Positions 17,701-27,409 are shown, numbered from the stretch's first letter. The stretch: DNA of 64,000 nucleotides from Calothrix parasitica NIES-267 (GCF_002368095.1 NZ_AP018227.1:2522598-2586597), one strand, 5' to 3'. Notes: generated from the sequence alone by a model not told the origin. Program-made: numbers and translations.

Positions 17701-20119
17701 ACTCGTAACAATCTTCCCAGCTTGTAGGTAATAATAAATTTATTCCCGAAGTTAAGTAATTCATTGCAGAACTATAAGCTGTTGCTGCTTTAGCTTTGCA
17801 TCCAGCCATTAAATTCAATTTTGCAAGCTGATTTTGTTCAACTGCGTTAGTAATTAAGTCAATACCAATATTTAATTGATTGACAATCTCAAATATATTT
17901 TTTTCTAAGTCAGACTCGGCAGTATTATTTAACAACAATTTACCGATATCATAATGAGTTTTTTGTTTCTGCTTTTGGGGAATCAAATAATAAGCAGCTT
18001 GCTGAACCCTATCATGTAAAAATTTATATTTAGAGTTATAATTTTCGATTTGCTCGTTTTGCAATTCTTGATTATCTGTTTCCGAATCAAGATAAAACTT
18101 ATAAACTTCACTTTGCGGTAAAATCAATCCTTCCTGCAATGATTTCCACAAATCAACAGCAGTTTCAGCAACTGACTTTTCGCATACTATCGCTAAAGTT
18201 GCTAAATCAAATTGATTACCAATACAAGCTGCTAATTTCAAAACATTCTGCGTTGCTTCTGGCAACTTTTGCAAGCGTAATGCCATAAACTCAACTACAT
18301 CATCAGTCAAAGCTAATCCTCTGACTTGAGTAATATCGCATTCCCACGAACTAGTATCAAAATCAAATTTTATTAAACCATCTTCATAAAGCGACTTCAA
18401 AAATTGCGTGCTGAAAAATGGATTTCCTTGAGTTTTTTGATGTATTAGTTGTGTTAAAGGCTGGGATATTTTTAACGAACAATTGAGAGTATCGGCAACC
18501 AATTTATTTAAGCTATCTTGATTTAATGGCGTTAAAGTAATTAGATTAATTTTTGCTTCTGTTTTACGAATATCATCTAAACTTAGTATTAGCGGATGAG
18601 CCGGGAATACTTCATTATCTCGATAAGCACCAATTAATAATAAATAATCTTTTTCATTTCCACTCATCAACAACTGCATTAACTGTAATGAGGCAGAATC
18701 AGCCCATTGTAAATCATCTAAAAAGAGAACTAAAGGATGTTCCTTTGTTGTAAAAACTTGAATAAACTTTTGAAATAATAAATTAAATCTATTTTGAGCA
18801 GCATTTCCCGATAATTCTACAACTGGTGGTTGTTTACCAATAATTCTTTCTAATTGGGGAATAACTTCAATAATTACCCCTGCATTATCCCCTAAAGCTT
18901 GTAAAATTCTATCTTTCCAAATTGACAATTGAGTATCGCTTTCACTCAATAATTGTCCCATTAAACCCTGAAATGCTTGGACAAAAGCCGAGAACGGAAT
19001 ATTGCGATTAAACTGGTCAAATTTACCTTTGATAAAATAACCGCGTTGTTTAACAATTGGTTTATGGACTTCGTTAACTACTGCTGTTTTACCAATACCA
19101 GAAAAACCAGCAACTAACATTAATTCACTAGCACCATCCGATACTCTATCAAATGCTGTTAATAATTCTTCAACAACATCATCTCTACCGTATAATTTTT
19201 CGGGAATAATAAATCTGTCATAAACATCTCGTTTACCAATCTCAAAATTATTTATATTACCAGTTTCTTTGAGTTGCTTTAAACAAATTTCTAAATCGTG
19301 TTTTAATCCCAAAGCACTTTGATATCTATCTTCGGCATTTTTAGCCATCAATTTCATCACAATAGCCGACAACACTTGCGGAATCTCCTGTTCCCTCTCC
19401 TTAATAAGGAGAGGGTTAGGGTGAGGTTTCATCACCGGTGGTGTTTTCGCAATATGACAATGTACCAGCTCCATAGCATCTTCAGATTTAAAAGGTAGTT
19501 CCCCAGTTAATAATTCATAAAGAGTCACACCTAAAGCGTAAAAATCACTGCGATAATCAATCCCCCGATTCATTCTTCCTGTTTGTTCCGGTGATATATA
19601 AGCGAGGGTTCCTTCCAAACTAGTAGGATTCTTTATTTCTTGAGTCTCTTTAGGTAGTAGTGAAGCGATACTAAAATCAATTAATTTAATTTGTTTGGTT
19701 TCTGGGTTGATTAAAATATTGGCTGGTTTAATATCTTTATGGATAACGCGATTTTGGTGCAATTGATGAAGAGTCTCGATAATTTGCATCGCAATCACGA
19801 GTATATCTTCTGTAGATATAGTATTGTTTACCTGGATATATTCGCGCAAGGAAATCCCACCAAAATCTTCCATGACCAAAGCAGAACTATTTTGGTAAGC
19901 TTCTAAACTATAGGGACGAACAATACCTGTAACATTTAAACCCTTGGTTATAGTATACTGATTGCGAAACTGCAACAGTTCGTTGAAGCTTGGATAGCGA
20001 CTTTTCAGCAGCTTGATAACTATGGATTTTTGGTCATGTTCTCGGATACCACGGTATACCTGAGTTCTTGAACCGTTATAAAGCTCTTCATCTAAGTGAT
20101 ATCCCTGAACAAAAGTCAT
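14744..20119 (-). CDS. Giant Ser/Thr kinase-AAA ATPase-GAF-histidine kinase
   Basis: A 1,791-residue multidomain signal protein. A eukaryotic-type protein kinase spans about 8-285, with Lys36, catalytic Asp129 (HKDIKPAN) and DFS (Asp148) where DFG is usual. An AAA/ATPase module has Walker A at 338-345 (GFSGIGKT) and Walker B LFLDDLQWAD. A long helical TPR-like stretch runs to about 1370. A GAF domain spans about 1390-1540, a coiled coil follows, then HisKA (GVAHEINTPVG) and HATPase (DDGCGIPEENL, GGTGLGLHI). Proteins of this build are found in filamentous cyanobacteria, including heterocyst-expressed kinases of Anabaena; the signal sensed is unknown. The kinase lobe contains HPNPLLIKEREQE, encoded by a palindromic repeat inserted in frame (19393-19428). 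It lies downstream of a related giant kinase and a broken third copy. Confidence 0.9.
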   Translation of the reverse strand: MTFVQGYHLDEELYNGSRTQVYRGIREHDQKSIVIKLLKSRYPSFNELLQFRNQYTITKGLNVTGIVRPYSLEAYQNSSALVMEDFGGISLREYIQVNNTISTEDILVIAMQIIETLHQLHQNRVIHKDIKPANILINPETKQIKLIDFSIASLLPKETQEIKNPTSLEGTLAYISPEQTGRMNRGIDYRSDFYALGVTLYELLTGELPFKSEDAMELVHCHIAKTPPVMKPHPNPLLIKEREQEIPQVLSAIVMKLMAKNAEDRYQSALGLKHDLEICLKQLKETGNINNFEIGKRDVYDRFIIPEKLYGRDDVVEELLTAFDRVSDGASELMLVAGFSGIGKTAVVNEVHKPIVKQRGYFIKGKFDQFNRNIPFSAFVQAFQGLMGQLLSESDTQLSIWKDRILQALGDNAGVIIEVIPQLERIIGKQPPVVELSGNAAQNRFNLLFQKFIQVFTTKEHPLVLFLDDLQWADSASLQLMQLLMSGNEKDYLLLIGAYRDNEVFPAHPLILSLDDIRKTEAKINLITLTPLNQDSLNKLVADTLNCSLKISQPLTQLIHQKTQGNPFFSTQFLKSLYEDGLIKFDFDTSSWECDITQVRGLALTDDVVEFMALRLQKLPEATQNVLKLAACIGNQFDLATLAIVCEKSVAETAVDLWKSLQEGLILPQSEVYKFYLDSETDNQELQNEQIENYNSKYKFLHDRVQQAAYYLIPQKQKQKTHYDIGKLLLNNTAESDLEKNIFEIVNQLNIGIDLITNAVEQNQLAKLNLMAGCKAKAATAYSSAMNYLTSGINLLLPTSWEDCYELTLRLYQEAVEAAYLTTKFEEMNQLVKEIHNSAKTLLDRIKVYEVEIQAHMAQNQYLEAIDTGFQVLKLLGIDFPEAPTQSDIEAGMAKTFANLAGRNPLELVDIPVMSDDSKIAALRILNCVFPCAYQAAPQLLALLVMEQVNLSMTYGNSPISASGYGSWALILCGIVGDIETGYQFGQLALSLLERFNSKEIQAGTIFLVNADVRHYREHVRETLASLQSSYSIGLETGDVKFAALATNIYIYHSYLSGNNLLEVNQKIDNYNQFLYQFKQTNNIYVSQQLQQAITNLLTQVESPYKLTGEVYNQEEMLPVHQQGNDATTIYYVYFNQLTLNYLFGNFEQALKYAAEAEKYLMGVTGNLVVPVFYFYDSLIQLATYQVIDVNLEAILNKIKANQEKMQHWSKYAPMNFQHKLDLVEAEKHRILDEKITAIELYEKAISGAKENEYVQEEGLANELAAKFYLEWEKQTIAATYMQQAYYCYARWGAKAKTDDLEKSYPELLQPILQQETQAGNFTDSLSKITTPNVSIHNSKSTINSTGTNVNTFLDFASILKISQTLSRTIELNQLLTQFTQIILQNSGASRCALILPNSNLQWYVEAIATPEETELCYQALENNPNLPTTLIQYVKNTQEMVLIEDLNTELPVIDKYLLEKQPKSILCLPLLNQGNIIGILYLKNKLTSGVFTKDRIVMLEFLCTQAAISLENARLYNNLEQKVQQRTKELSQTLEQLKATQNKLVESEKMAALGGLVAGVAHEINTPVGTSITVASNLAARTEDFVNNIEAGQLKRSVLNSYLKTAQESSNLLVQNLHRAGELVNSFKQVAVDQTNLELREFGIKEYIQEVLLSLGTELKQSPHEITVKGENPTIRTYAGSLAQVVTNLVMNSLIHAYPEQKQGQLNFEIIASDEKIKLIYSDDGCGIPEENLSKIFEPFFTTKRNQGGTGLGLHIVYNLITHKLQGSLDIDSQIGKGTKFMFILPSIID
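19393..19428. repeat. CCCTCTCC palindromic repeat inside the kinase gene
   Basis: CCCTCTCCTTA and TAAGGAGAGGG form a near-perfect 23-bp palindrome (19393-19415), followed by TTAGGGTGAGGTTT. The same unit sits at the same codon position in the pseudogene (20773-20808) and in the other giant kinase (26438-26473). Read on the minus strand it encodes KPHPNPLLIKER. Confidence 0.85.
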
Positions 20120-20235
20120 AGTTATTACCTCTTATGATTTATGAATACATTATTCCCAAAACAATAGCAAATGTTATATTCTATACAAAAATAAAAATAA
20201 TTAATTCAATGATTATCAAAGAAAATTTTTATATC

Positions 20236-21131
20236 CATGTATGGGTAACTTAATTACATCACCTAAAGTTGAATCACAACTTAATTTAGCACCGTAATTT
20301 TCTTCAATAATTTGTTTGAGTGTAACAAGTCCCAACCCTGTACTTTAAACATTAATAAAAATGAATATGAAAGAATGTTAGGACTCTCGTAAAAAATATT
20401 TTTCACTGCGACCGAAACAAAGAAATTACAAAAATTCTACGCTAATTAATAATGCAGTGACATTACTTTTCCGTAAGTCCTATAACATTAATTCCCTATT
20501 ACCTTGGGATACTCGTTCAAATACTGTTAATAATTCCTCTACTTCTTTTTCTCTACCGTATAATTTTTCCGGAATAATAAATATCTCACAAATATCCCAT
20601 TGAGCAATTTAAAAATTTTTTATATTATCAGTTTCTTGAAGCTGTTTTAAACAAACTTTTAAATCGTATTTTAATCCCAAAGCACTTTGATATCTATCTT
20701 CGGCATTTTTAGCCATCAATTTCATCACAATATCCGACAAAACTTGCGGAATCTCCCATCCACTTTCCTGTCCCCTCTCCTTAATAAGGAGAGGGTTAGG
20801 GTGAGGTTTCATCACCGGAGGTTGCTTAGCAATATGACAATGTACCAACTCCATAGCATCTTCAGATTTAAAAGGTAATTCCTCAGTTAGTAATTCATAA
20901 AAAGTGACACCTAAAGAATAATAGCCACTGCGATAATCAATTCCCCGATTCATTCTTCCCGTTTGTTCCGGTGATATATAAGCAAGGGTTCCTTCTAATC
21001 CATTGGGATTTTTAATCTCTTGAGTTTCTTTAGGTAGTAGTGAAGCGATACTGAAATCTATTAATTTAATTTGTTTTGTTTCTTGATTAATTAAAATATT
21101 GTCAGGTTTAATATCTTGATGAATAAATTAT
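20236..21131 (-). pseudogene. Broken third copy of the giant kinase gene
   Basis: Remnant of a third paralogue between the two intact giant kinases. From 21131 down it starts inside the catalytic loop (HQDIKPDNIL) just after the ATTATTCCC motif that lies upstream of both intact genes, so about 125 N-terminal codons are gone. The kinase lobe then reads open (20609-20953 is its longest frame), and the start of the AAA module is recognisable to about 20494 (FERV, YGRE region) but contains a stop near 20607. Everything between the AAA start and the last codons of the HATPase is missing: 20236-20345 matches the final 35-40 codons of the 21342 gene. The intervening 20346-20490 stretch matches neither intact gene. 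Confidence 0.8.
20773..20808. repeat. CCCTCTCC palindromic repeat in the kinase pseudogene
   Basis: Same palindrome and TTAGGGTGAGG tail as at 19393 and 26438, at the homologous position in the pseudogene. The insertion therefore predates the duplications or was spread by gene conversion. Confidence 0.85.
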
Positions 21132-21170
21132 TCCCAAAAAGTGATGAATTGCGAGATTATATACAGGAAT

Positions 21171-21280
21171 AATATAGCGCTTTTCGGTTGAGTGAAATAC
21201 ACTGTGATAGACCTCACCCCCAGCCCCTCTCCGATATTTTGGAGAGGGGTGTATTTTATCCAACTGAAAACTGCTATATT
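21171..21280. mobile_element. MITE-like element with about 30-bp imperfect inverted ends
   Basis: AATATAGCGCTTTTCGGTTG (21171-21190) and CAACTGAAAACTGCTATATT (21261-21280) are imperfect inverted repeats extending inward to AAATACAC/GTGTATTTT. Between them is CCCCTCTCC...GGAGAGGGG preceded by ACCTCACCCCCAG, the same theme as the palindrome inserted in the kinase genes. It looks like the free intergenic form of that repeat family. It lies between the pseudogene and the intact kinase at 21342. Confidence 0.65.
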
Positions 21281-21341
21281 TCACTAGATAATTATCAAAT
21301 CAGATGTTTTAAGAGTACCTAAAATCAAATCGGATGCAATA

Positions 21342-24300
21342 TCAACATATAGGTAACTCAATTACAAACTCAGTTCCTTCTCCTAAAACCGAATCACAAC
21401 TTAATTTCCCATCATGAGTTTCTTCAACAATTTGTTTAGCAATAGCTAATCCCAATCCCGTACCTTTTCCTACTCCCTTTGTTGTAAAAAGATTATCAAA
21501 TATCCGTTCTCTAATTGATTCTGGCATTCCGGAACCATTATCCCTGAGACGAATTAACACTGTATTCTCTTCCACATTCAACTCAGTTTTAATAGTGATT
21601 TTATGAGGATTTTCTTGAATTTCGTTAAATGTTTTTCCTTCAGAGGCTGTATCTAAAGCATCGATTGCATTAGCGATAATATTCATAAATACTTGATTTA
21701 ACTGTCCTAAAAAACACTTTATTAGTGGAAGTTCGCCGTATTGTTTAATAATTTCAATTGCAGGACGTTTCTCATTAGCTTTAAGACGATATTTTAGAAT
21801 TAATATTGTGCTATCAATGCCTTCATGAATATTACAAGCAACTTTTTCAGAAGTATCTGCTCTAGAGAAAGTACGCAAACTTGTACTAATATCTTTAATA
21901 CGCTCTGTTGCTAATCTCATAGAATTCAATAACTTTGGTAAATCTTCGCTGAGATATTCTAAATCAATATCTTCTGCGTTTTCTATCACTTCTTCTTCTG
22001 GACTAGGATAATTTTCTTGATAAATTTCTAAATGTCCAAATATATCTTTAATATAATCTTCGGCATTGCTAATACTACCTTTAAGAAATCCAATTGGGTT
22101 ATTAACTTCGTGTGCTACCCCTGCGACTAAATTACCCAACGTTGCCATCTTTTCATTTTGCACCATTTGCAATTGAGCTTGTTTTAATTCTTGTAGGGCT
22201 TTTTCTAACTCCTGGGATTTTTGAATAACTGCTTCTTCAGCTTGTTTTCTTTCAGTAATATCTCTAGTAATACCAATCATCCCTACAGCATCCCCTTGGG
22301 AATTTCTTAATGGCGTTTTTACAGTTAAATAGGTTTTATCTACCCCATTAGTTGGTAAAACTTCTTCAAAAGTTTCGGTAATTTCTGTGCGAATAATTTC
22401 TTTATCTTTAGCCATAATCGGCTCTGCAATCTCTTTTGGAAGTAATTCAATATCGCTCTTACCGATAATTTCAGCAATAGATTTTCCGAAAAACTCAGCT
22501 AAATTGGAATTAACTGCTATGTGTCGTCCTTGTAAATCTTTGGCAAAAAAGAAATCTGGTATTGTTTGTAAAAGAGTATTTAGCAGTGAATTGCTTTCTT
22601 CTAATGACTTATAGAGGCTACCATTTTTAAGGGAAATTGCTGCTTGAGTACAGAGAAAATCAAGGATAAGAATTCTATCGCTACTAAACACCCCACCGGT
22701 CACTTGATTTTTTAAATACAAAATACCGACTAAATCACCTTGATTGAGAATTGGTAAACATATTACGCTCTTTGGTTGTTTTTGAAGTAAATATTCATCT
22801 AATACGGGTAAATCGGTGTTTAAATCATCAACAACCACAATTTTTCGGGTGTTTCTAACATAATTAATCAACTTATTCGGTAAATTGGGATTATTTTTCA
22901 ACTGTTCCGAACAAAGTTCTGTTTCTTCTAATGTCGCAATCGCTTCTAAATACCATTCACCATCGCGATTTGGCAGGATTAAAACACAGAAATCCCCACC
23001 TGAGTTTTGTAGAATTATCTGGGTAATTTGACACAGCAGTTCTTCAAGTTGAATGGTTTTAGAAAGTGCTTGAGAAGCTTTGATAACAGTTGCAAAATCT
23101 AAAGTATCGTTAACACCTTTGCTAGAGGAACTATGTCGAGTTGTAGAACTATGAATCGACATATTTTGCGTGCTAATTTGAGATAAGGTTTCTAAAACAC
23201 TTAAGGTTTGTGCTGATTGTTGTAGAATTGGACGCAGTAAATCGGGGTAGCGTTTTTCTAAGTCGTCAGTTTTTGCTTTGGCTCCCCAGCGAGCATAACA
23301 GTAGTATGCTTCTTGCATATAACTAGTAGCTACCTTCTCTTTCCCCCAACTTAAATAAAATTTGGCTGCAAGTTCGTTAGCTAATGCTTCTTCTTGAATA
23401 TAGCCATTTTCTTTCGCTCCAGAAATAGCTTTATCATATAATTCAATTGCTTCTAACTTTTCACCCAAAATTCGAGATTTTTCTGCTTTAATTAACTCTA
23501 ATTTATGTTGAAAGTTCATCGGTGCGTGGGATGACCACCGTTCTAGTTTCTGCTGATTTTCAACAACTTGCTTCCAGGTTTGTGATTGTTCTGCTTCTGT
23601 TAGCTGGTAATAAACCCGTAAACGCACCAGTGTATCGTAAAAACACAGCAACAGTACTACAACTTGTGCCGTTACTCCACCGATATACTGAGTAGCTGAT
23701 TCAGCATGAGATAAAGCATCGGTATCTTGCTCGAACCAATAACATAAAATCAGTTTATGTAAATACAGGTTGAAAAGTCCCAAATTATTTTTAGTTGCTT
23801 GATATTGTTCCAGCATTTGCTCTTCATCAATAGCATCTCCTATTAATCGACAAGGATTTTCAGATTTACCCTGCAAATTGAGAATTACCTGACGCAACAT
23901 TTCATTCCAACTAATATGTAATGCATGGTTGGTTTGACGAATTTGCTGGGTGTAAATAGCAACCTTAATTTCTAATTCCGATAATTCCTGTCCGATAACA
24001 TAGGACAACTGTCCGGTGTAAAAGCGACAAAAAGCTGCTATTTCCGAAGCTCCCGATTCCAAACCAGTTTGATAGCTAGTTTCTAAAAGTGCGAAACTTT
24101 CCGTAGGATGTTGTTTCCAAGGTAAAACTAATGCTCCTGCAAGTAAACCAGTTTTTGCTTGAATTGCTTTGTAACCAAATTGCTCTGCTAATTTCAAAGC
24201 AAGATTTGCAAATTCGTAACCGGAGTTTATATCATGAATTACACCGCACAAAGCAATACTGTAATGGATATACCCAGCAGCAGAAGTAGGGGAATTACCA

Positions 24301-27164
24301 TGCTCTATAGATAAGCTAATCTCTGACAAAGCATTGAGCAAAAATAGTTTCGAGCTTAATATATATGCAGCAGGAGCTAAAGTGAAATAAATCTGCATCT
24401 TGGCTAATGACTTAGCATCAGTCATTTCAGGAAGAGAAGACAATGAGGATATTCCACCTTTAGCCTGAATTAAAGCGTTTGTTTCCTGCAAAGCTTTTTG
24501 AATATCTTCAGGTTTTGGTTCTGCTGGTAAATCGACTCCTAGCTGTTCGAGTGCTTTCAAGCTTACTTGAATCCCTTCTAATGGCTTTTTCTGGGAAATT
24601 TTCGCATAAATCTGTATTTTGTAAACTTCAACTTTATCTAATAAATTTTCCGTTTGTTGCAGCACAATATCTATCCATTGCTGCATGGTTTCAAAATTAC
24701 CACTTAAGAAGTTTGCTTCTGCGAGTAGATTATGATAATCCAAAGCCATTTTATAATAGGCTTGCCACCTATCTGAAGGTAGCAGTTCGATGCCAATATT
24801 TAAATAATTAATAGTTGCTTGATAAGCTGTAGCTGCTTTTGCTTTACGAGCAGCACAAAGATTAAACTCGGCTAATTTTATCTTTTCTTCGGATGTCTCA
24901 ATTAAAATTGCACCCAAATTCAAATGGTTAACAATTTCAAAAATCCGTTCTTTTCGTTCTTTTTCCGGAATATGTTTGAGAAGTAGTTTTCCGATATGAT
25001 AATGTGTCGCTTGTTTTTGTCCGTCTGGAATAAAAGAATAAGCTGCTTGCTGAACGCGGTCGTGCAAAAAGCGATATCCTACGGTAACATTATTACTTCG
25101 ATTCTCGACACCTTCTTCTACCTGAAAAAACTTGTAGGTTTCGGTTTCGGGAATCACAAAACTTTCTTGCAATCCACTCCATAAATCCGACGCGATTTTC
25201 TCTGGAGTACCATCGCACACCACAGCTAAAGTTGCCAAATCAAAACTATTACCAATACATGCAGCTAGCTTCAAAACTTCCCGCGTTCTCTCCGGCAGTT
25301 TCTGCAATCTTCCTATCATAAATTCGACTACATCATCCGTCAGAGAAAGCTTTTTAACTTCAGCAATATCGCATTCCCAATATCCAGCTTCAGAATTAAA
25401 CTTAATCAATCCTTCCTCATACAAACCCAAGAGAAACTGAGTTGTAAAAAACGGATTACCCTTCGTTTTCTGATAAACCAGATTTGTTAAAGTTTGAGCA
25501 ATTTCTCTGCTACAGCTAAACGCATCGGCAATCAAATAGTTAATATCAACTTCAGATAATGGAGACAAAGTAATCGTATTAACTATAGCTTCTGCTTTAG
25601 TGATTTCTGCTAAAGTTAACATCAAAGGATGAGCGGGAAATACTTCATTATCGCGATAAGCACCAATTAAAAACAAATAACCGCGATTGGATTTACTCAT
25701 CAATAACTTCATCAAATTAAATGATGCAGAATCAGCCCACTGTAAATCATCTAAAAAGATAACTAAAGGATGTTCTTCAGTCGTAAAAACTTGAATAAAC
25801 CTTTGAAATAATAAATTAAATCTATTTTGAGCCGCAGCACCTGACAATTTTGATGCTGGTGGCTGCTGGCCGATAATTATTTCTAATTCAGGAATAACTT
25901 CAATGATGACCCGTCCATCATTTCCTAAAGCTTGTAAAATTTTATCTTTCCAAATTAATAATTGAGCGCTGCTTTCACTCAATAATTGTCCCATCAAATT
26001 TCTTAAAGCTTGGACAAAAGCCGAGAAAGGAATATTACGATTAAACTGGTCAAATTTACCTTTAATAAAATAACCGCGTTGTTTAACAATCGGTTTGTGT
26101 ACTTCGTTAACTACTGCTGTTTTACCAATACCGGAAAAGCCAGCAACCAACATTAATTCGCTATTTCCTTTGGATACTCGTTCAAATACTGTTAATAACT
26201 TTTGAACTTCATTTTCTCTACCATAAAGTTTTTCCGGAATAATAAATCTGTCACAAACATCCCGTTGAGCAATTTCAAAGTTTTCTATAAAATCAATTTT
26301 TTGAAGCTGTTTTAAACAAACTTTTAAATCATGCTGTAATCCCAAAGCACTTTGATATCTATCTTCGGCATTTTTAGCCATCAATTTCATCACAATATCC
26401 GACAAAACTTGCGGAATCTCCCGTCCACTTTCCTGTCCCCTCTCCTTGTTAAGGAGAGGGTTAGGGTGAGGTTTCATCACCGGAGGTTGCTTAGCAATAT
26501 GACAATGTACCAACTCCATAGCATCATCGGATTTAAAAGGTAATTCCCCTGTTAATAACTGATAAAAAGTGACACCTAAAGAATAATAGTCGCTGCGATA
26601 ATCAATTCCCCGATTCATTCTTCCAGTTTGCTCTGGTGATATATAAGCAAGGGTTCCTTCTAATCCATTGGGATTTTTAATCTCTTGAGTTTCTTTAGGT
26701 AGTAGTGAAGCGATACTGAAATCAATTAATTTAATTTGCTTAGTTTCCGGTTTAATTAAAATATTGGCCGGTTTAATATCTTTATGAATAACGCGATTTT
26801 GATGTATATCGTGCAAAATATCGGTTAATTGTAAAATTATAGATAATATGTCTTGAATAGAAGCTGTATATCCTCCTGTGATATATTCTTGCAACGAAAT
26901 ACCACCGAAATCTTCCATCACCAAAGCATAACCACTTTGGTAAGCTTCAAGATTATAAGGATGAATGATTCCGGGGATATCTAAGTTTTTAGTAATTGTA
27001 TACTGATTGCGAAACTGCAATAATTCGTTGAAATTGGGATAAGGATTTTTTAGCAGCTTAATAACAACAGGTTTTTGGTCATGTTCTCGGATACCACGGT
27101 AAACCAGAGTTCTCGAACCGTTATAAAGCTCTTCATCTAAGTGATATCCCTGAATAGAAACCAT
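21342..27164 (-). CDS. Giant Ser/Thr kinase-AAA ATPase-GAF-PAS-histidine kinase
   Basis: About 1,940 residues, paralogous to the 14744 gene. The start at ATG 27164 is chosen because it aligns with the paralogue's start (MVSIQGYHL versus MTFVQGYHL); in-frame starts at 27170 and 27179 also exist. Domains in order: Ser/Thr kinase (HKDIKPAN, DFS), AAA module (GFSGIGKT; FLDDLQWAD), long helical repeat region, GAF (from LDFATVIKASQAL), then a PAS domain (LLQTIPDFFFAKDLQGRH to GMIGITRDITERKQAEE) that the paralogue lacks. It ends in a coiled coil, HisKA (GVAHEVNNPIGF) and HATPase (DNGSGMPE, GKGTGLGLAIAKQ). Its C-terminal kinase resembles the small hybrid kinase at 13268 more than that of the 14744 paralogue, pointing to domain exchange. 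Ligand and downstream target unknown. Confidence 0.9.
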   Translation of the reverse strand: MVSIQGYHLDEELYNGSRTLVYRGIREHDQKPVVIKLLKNPYPNFNELLQFRNQYTITKNLDIPGIIHPYNLEAYQSGYALVMEDFGGISLQEYITGGYTASIQDILSIILQLTDILHDIHQNRVIHKDIKPANILIKPETKQIKLIDFSIASLLPKETQEIKNPNGLEGTLAYISPEQTGRMNRGIDYRSDYYSLGVTFYQLLTGELPFKSDDAMELVHCHIAKQPPVMKPHPNPLLNKERGQESGREIPQVLSDIVMKLMAKNAEDRYQSALGLQHDLKVCLKQLQKIDFIENFEIAQRDVCDRFIIPEKLYGRENEVQKLLTVFERVSKGNSELMLVAGFSGIGKTAVVNEVHKPIVKQRGYFIKGKFDQFNRNIPFSAFVQALRNLMGQLLSESSAQLLIWKDKILQALGNDGRVIIEVIPELEIIIGQQPPASKLSGAAAQNRFNLLFQRFIQVFTTEEHPLVIFLDDLQWADSASFNLMKLLMSKSNRGYLFLIGAYRDNEVFPAHPLMLTLAEITKAEAIVNTITLSPLSEVDINYLIADAFSCSREIAQTLTNLVYQKTKGNPFFTTQFLLGLYEEGLIKFNSEAGYWECDIAEVKKLSLTDDVVEFMIGRLQKLPERTREVLKLAACIGNSFDLATLAVVCDGTPEKIASDLWSGLQESFVIPETETYKFFQVEEGVENRSNNVTVGYRFLHDRVQQAAYSFIPDGQKQATHYHIGKLLLKHIPEKERKERIFEIVNHLNLGAILIETSEEKIKLAEFNLCAARKAKAATAYQATINYLNIGIELLPSDRWQAYYKMALDYHNLLAEANFLSGNFETMQQWIDIVLQQTENLLDKVEVYKIQIYAKISQKKPLEGIQVSLKALEQLGVDLPAEPKPEDIQKALQETNALIQAKGGISSLSSLPEMTDAKSLAKMQIYFTLAPAAYILSSKLFLLNALSEISLSIEHGNSPTSAAGYIHYSIALCGVIHDINSGYEFANLALKLAEQFGYKAIQAKTGLLAGALVLPWKQHPTESFALLETSYQTGLESGASEIAAFCRFYTGQLSYVIGQELSELEIKVAIYTQQIRQTNHALHISWNEMLRQVILNLQGKSENPCRLIGDAIDEEQMLEQYQATKNNLGLFNLYLHKLILCYWFEQDTDALSHAESATQYIGGVTAQVVVLLLCFYDTLVRLRVYYQLTEAEQSQTWKQVVENQQKLERWSSHAPMNFQHKLELIKAEKSRILGEKLEAIELYDKAISGAKENGYIQEEALANELAAKFYLSWGKEKVATSYMQEAYYCYARWGAKAKTDDLEKRYPDLLRPILQQSAQTLSVLETLSQISTQNMSIHSSTTRHSSSSKGVNDTLDFATVIKASQALSKTIQLEELLCQITQIILQNSGGDFCVLILPNRDGEWYLEAIATLEETELCSEQLKNNPNLPNKLINYVRNTRKIVVVDDLNTDLPVLDEYLLQKQPKSVICLPILNQGDLVGILYLKNQVTGGVFSSDRILILDFLCTQAAISLKNGSLYKSLEESNSLLNTLLQTIPDFFFAKDLQGRHIAVNSNLAEFFGKSIAEIIGKSDIELLPKEIAEPIMAKDKEIIRTEITETFEEVLPTNGVDKTYLTVKTPLRNSQGDAVGMIGITRDITERKQAEEAVIQKSQELEKALQELKQAQLQMVQNEKMATLGNLVAGVAHEVNNPIGFLKGSISNAEDYIKDIFGHLEIYQENYPSPEEEVIENAEDIDLEYLSEDLPKLLNSMRLATERIKDISTSLRTFSRADTSEKVACNIHEGIDSTILILKYRLKANEKRPAIEIIKQYGELPLIKCFLGQLNQVFMNIIANAIDALDTASEGKTFNEIQENPHKITIKTELNVEENTVLIRLRDNGSGMPESIRERIFDNLFTTKGVGKGTGLGLAIAKQIVEETHDGKLSCDSVLGEGTEFVIELPIC
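26438..26473. repeat. CCCTCTCC palindromic repeat inside the second giant kinase gene
   Basis: CCCTCTCCTTGTTAAGGAGA and flanks (26438-26460 palindrome) followed by TTAGGGTGAGG. It is in frame and encodes HPNPLLNKERGQE on the minus strand, between the kinase lobe segments CHIAKQPPV and IPQVLSDIVMKL. Confidence 0.85.
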
Positions 27165-27343
27165 AGTCATTACATCCAAAAACTTCTGAATGTATTATTC
27201 CCAAAAAATAATCAATTGTTATATTCTATACGTAGATAATAATATTTGATTCCGTAATTATTATTGTTCTTATCAAGGCTAAATAAATTAACTAGCCCTG
27301 CTTTGACAAATTAATCACTAAGTGAATGGACAAAATGATTTGT

Positions 27344-27409
27344 GTCATTGCGAGCGATAGCGAAGCAATCTCAAACTGTTGCGATTGCTTCGCTATTGCT
27401 CGCAATGAC
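27344..27409. repeat. GTCATTGCGAGC palindromic intergenic element
   Basis: GTCATTGCGAGCGATAGCGA (27344-27363) continues to AGCAATC and is matched by its reverse complement ending in GCTCGCAATGAC at 27409, with about 10 bases between the arms and one mismatch. This GTCATTGCGAG / CGAAGCAATC hairpin is a repeat known from intergenic DNA of many bacteria. It lies between the giant kinase start and the amt terminator. Confidence 0.8.
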
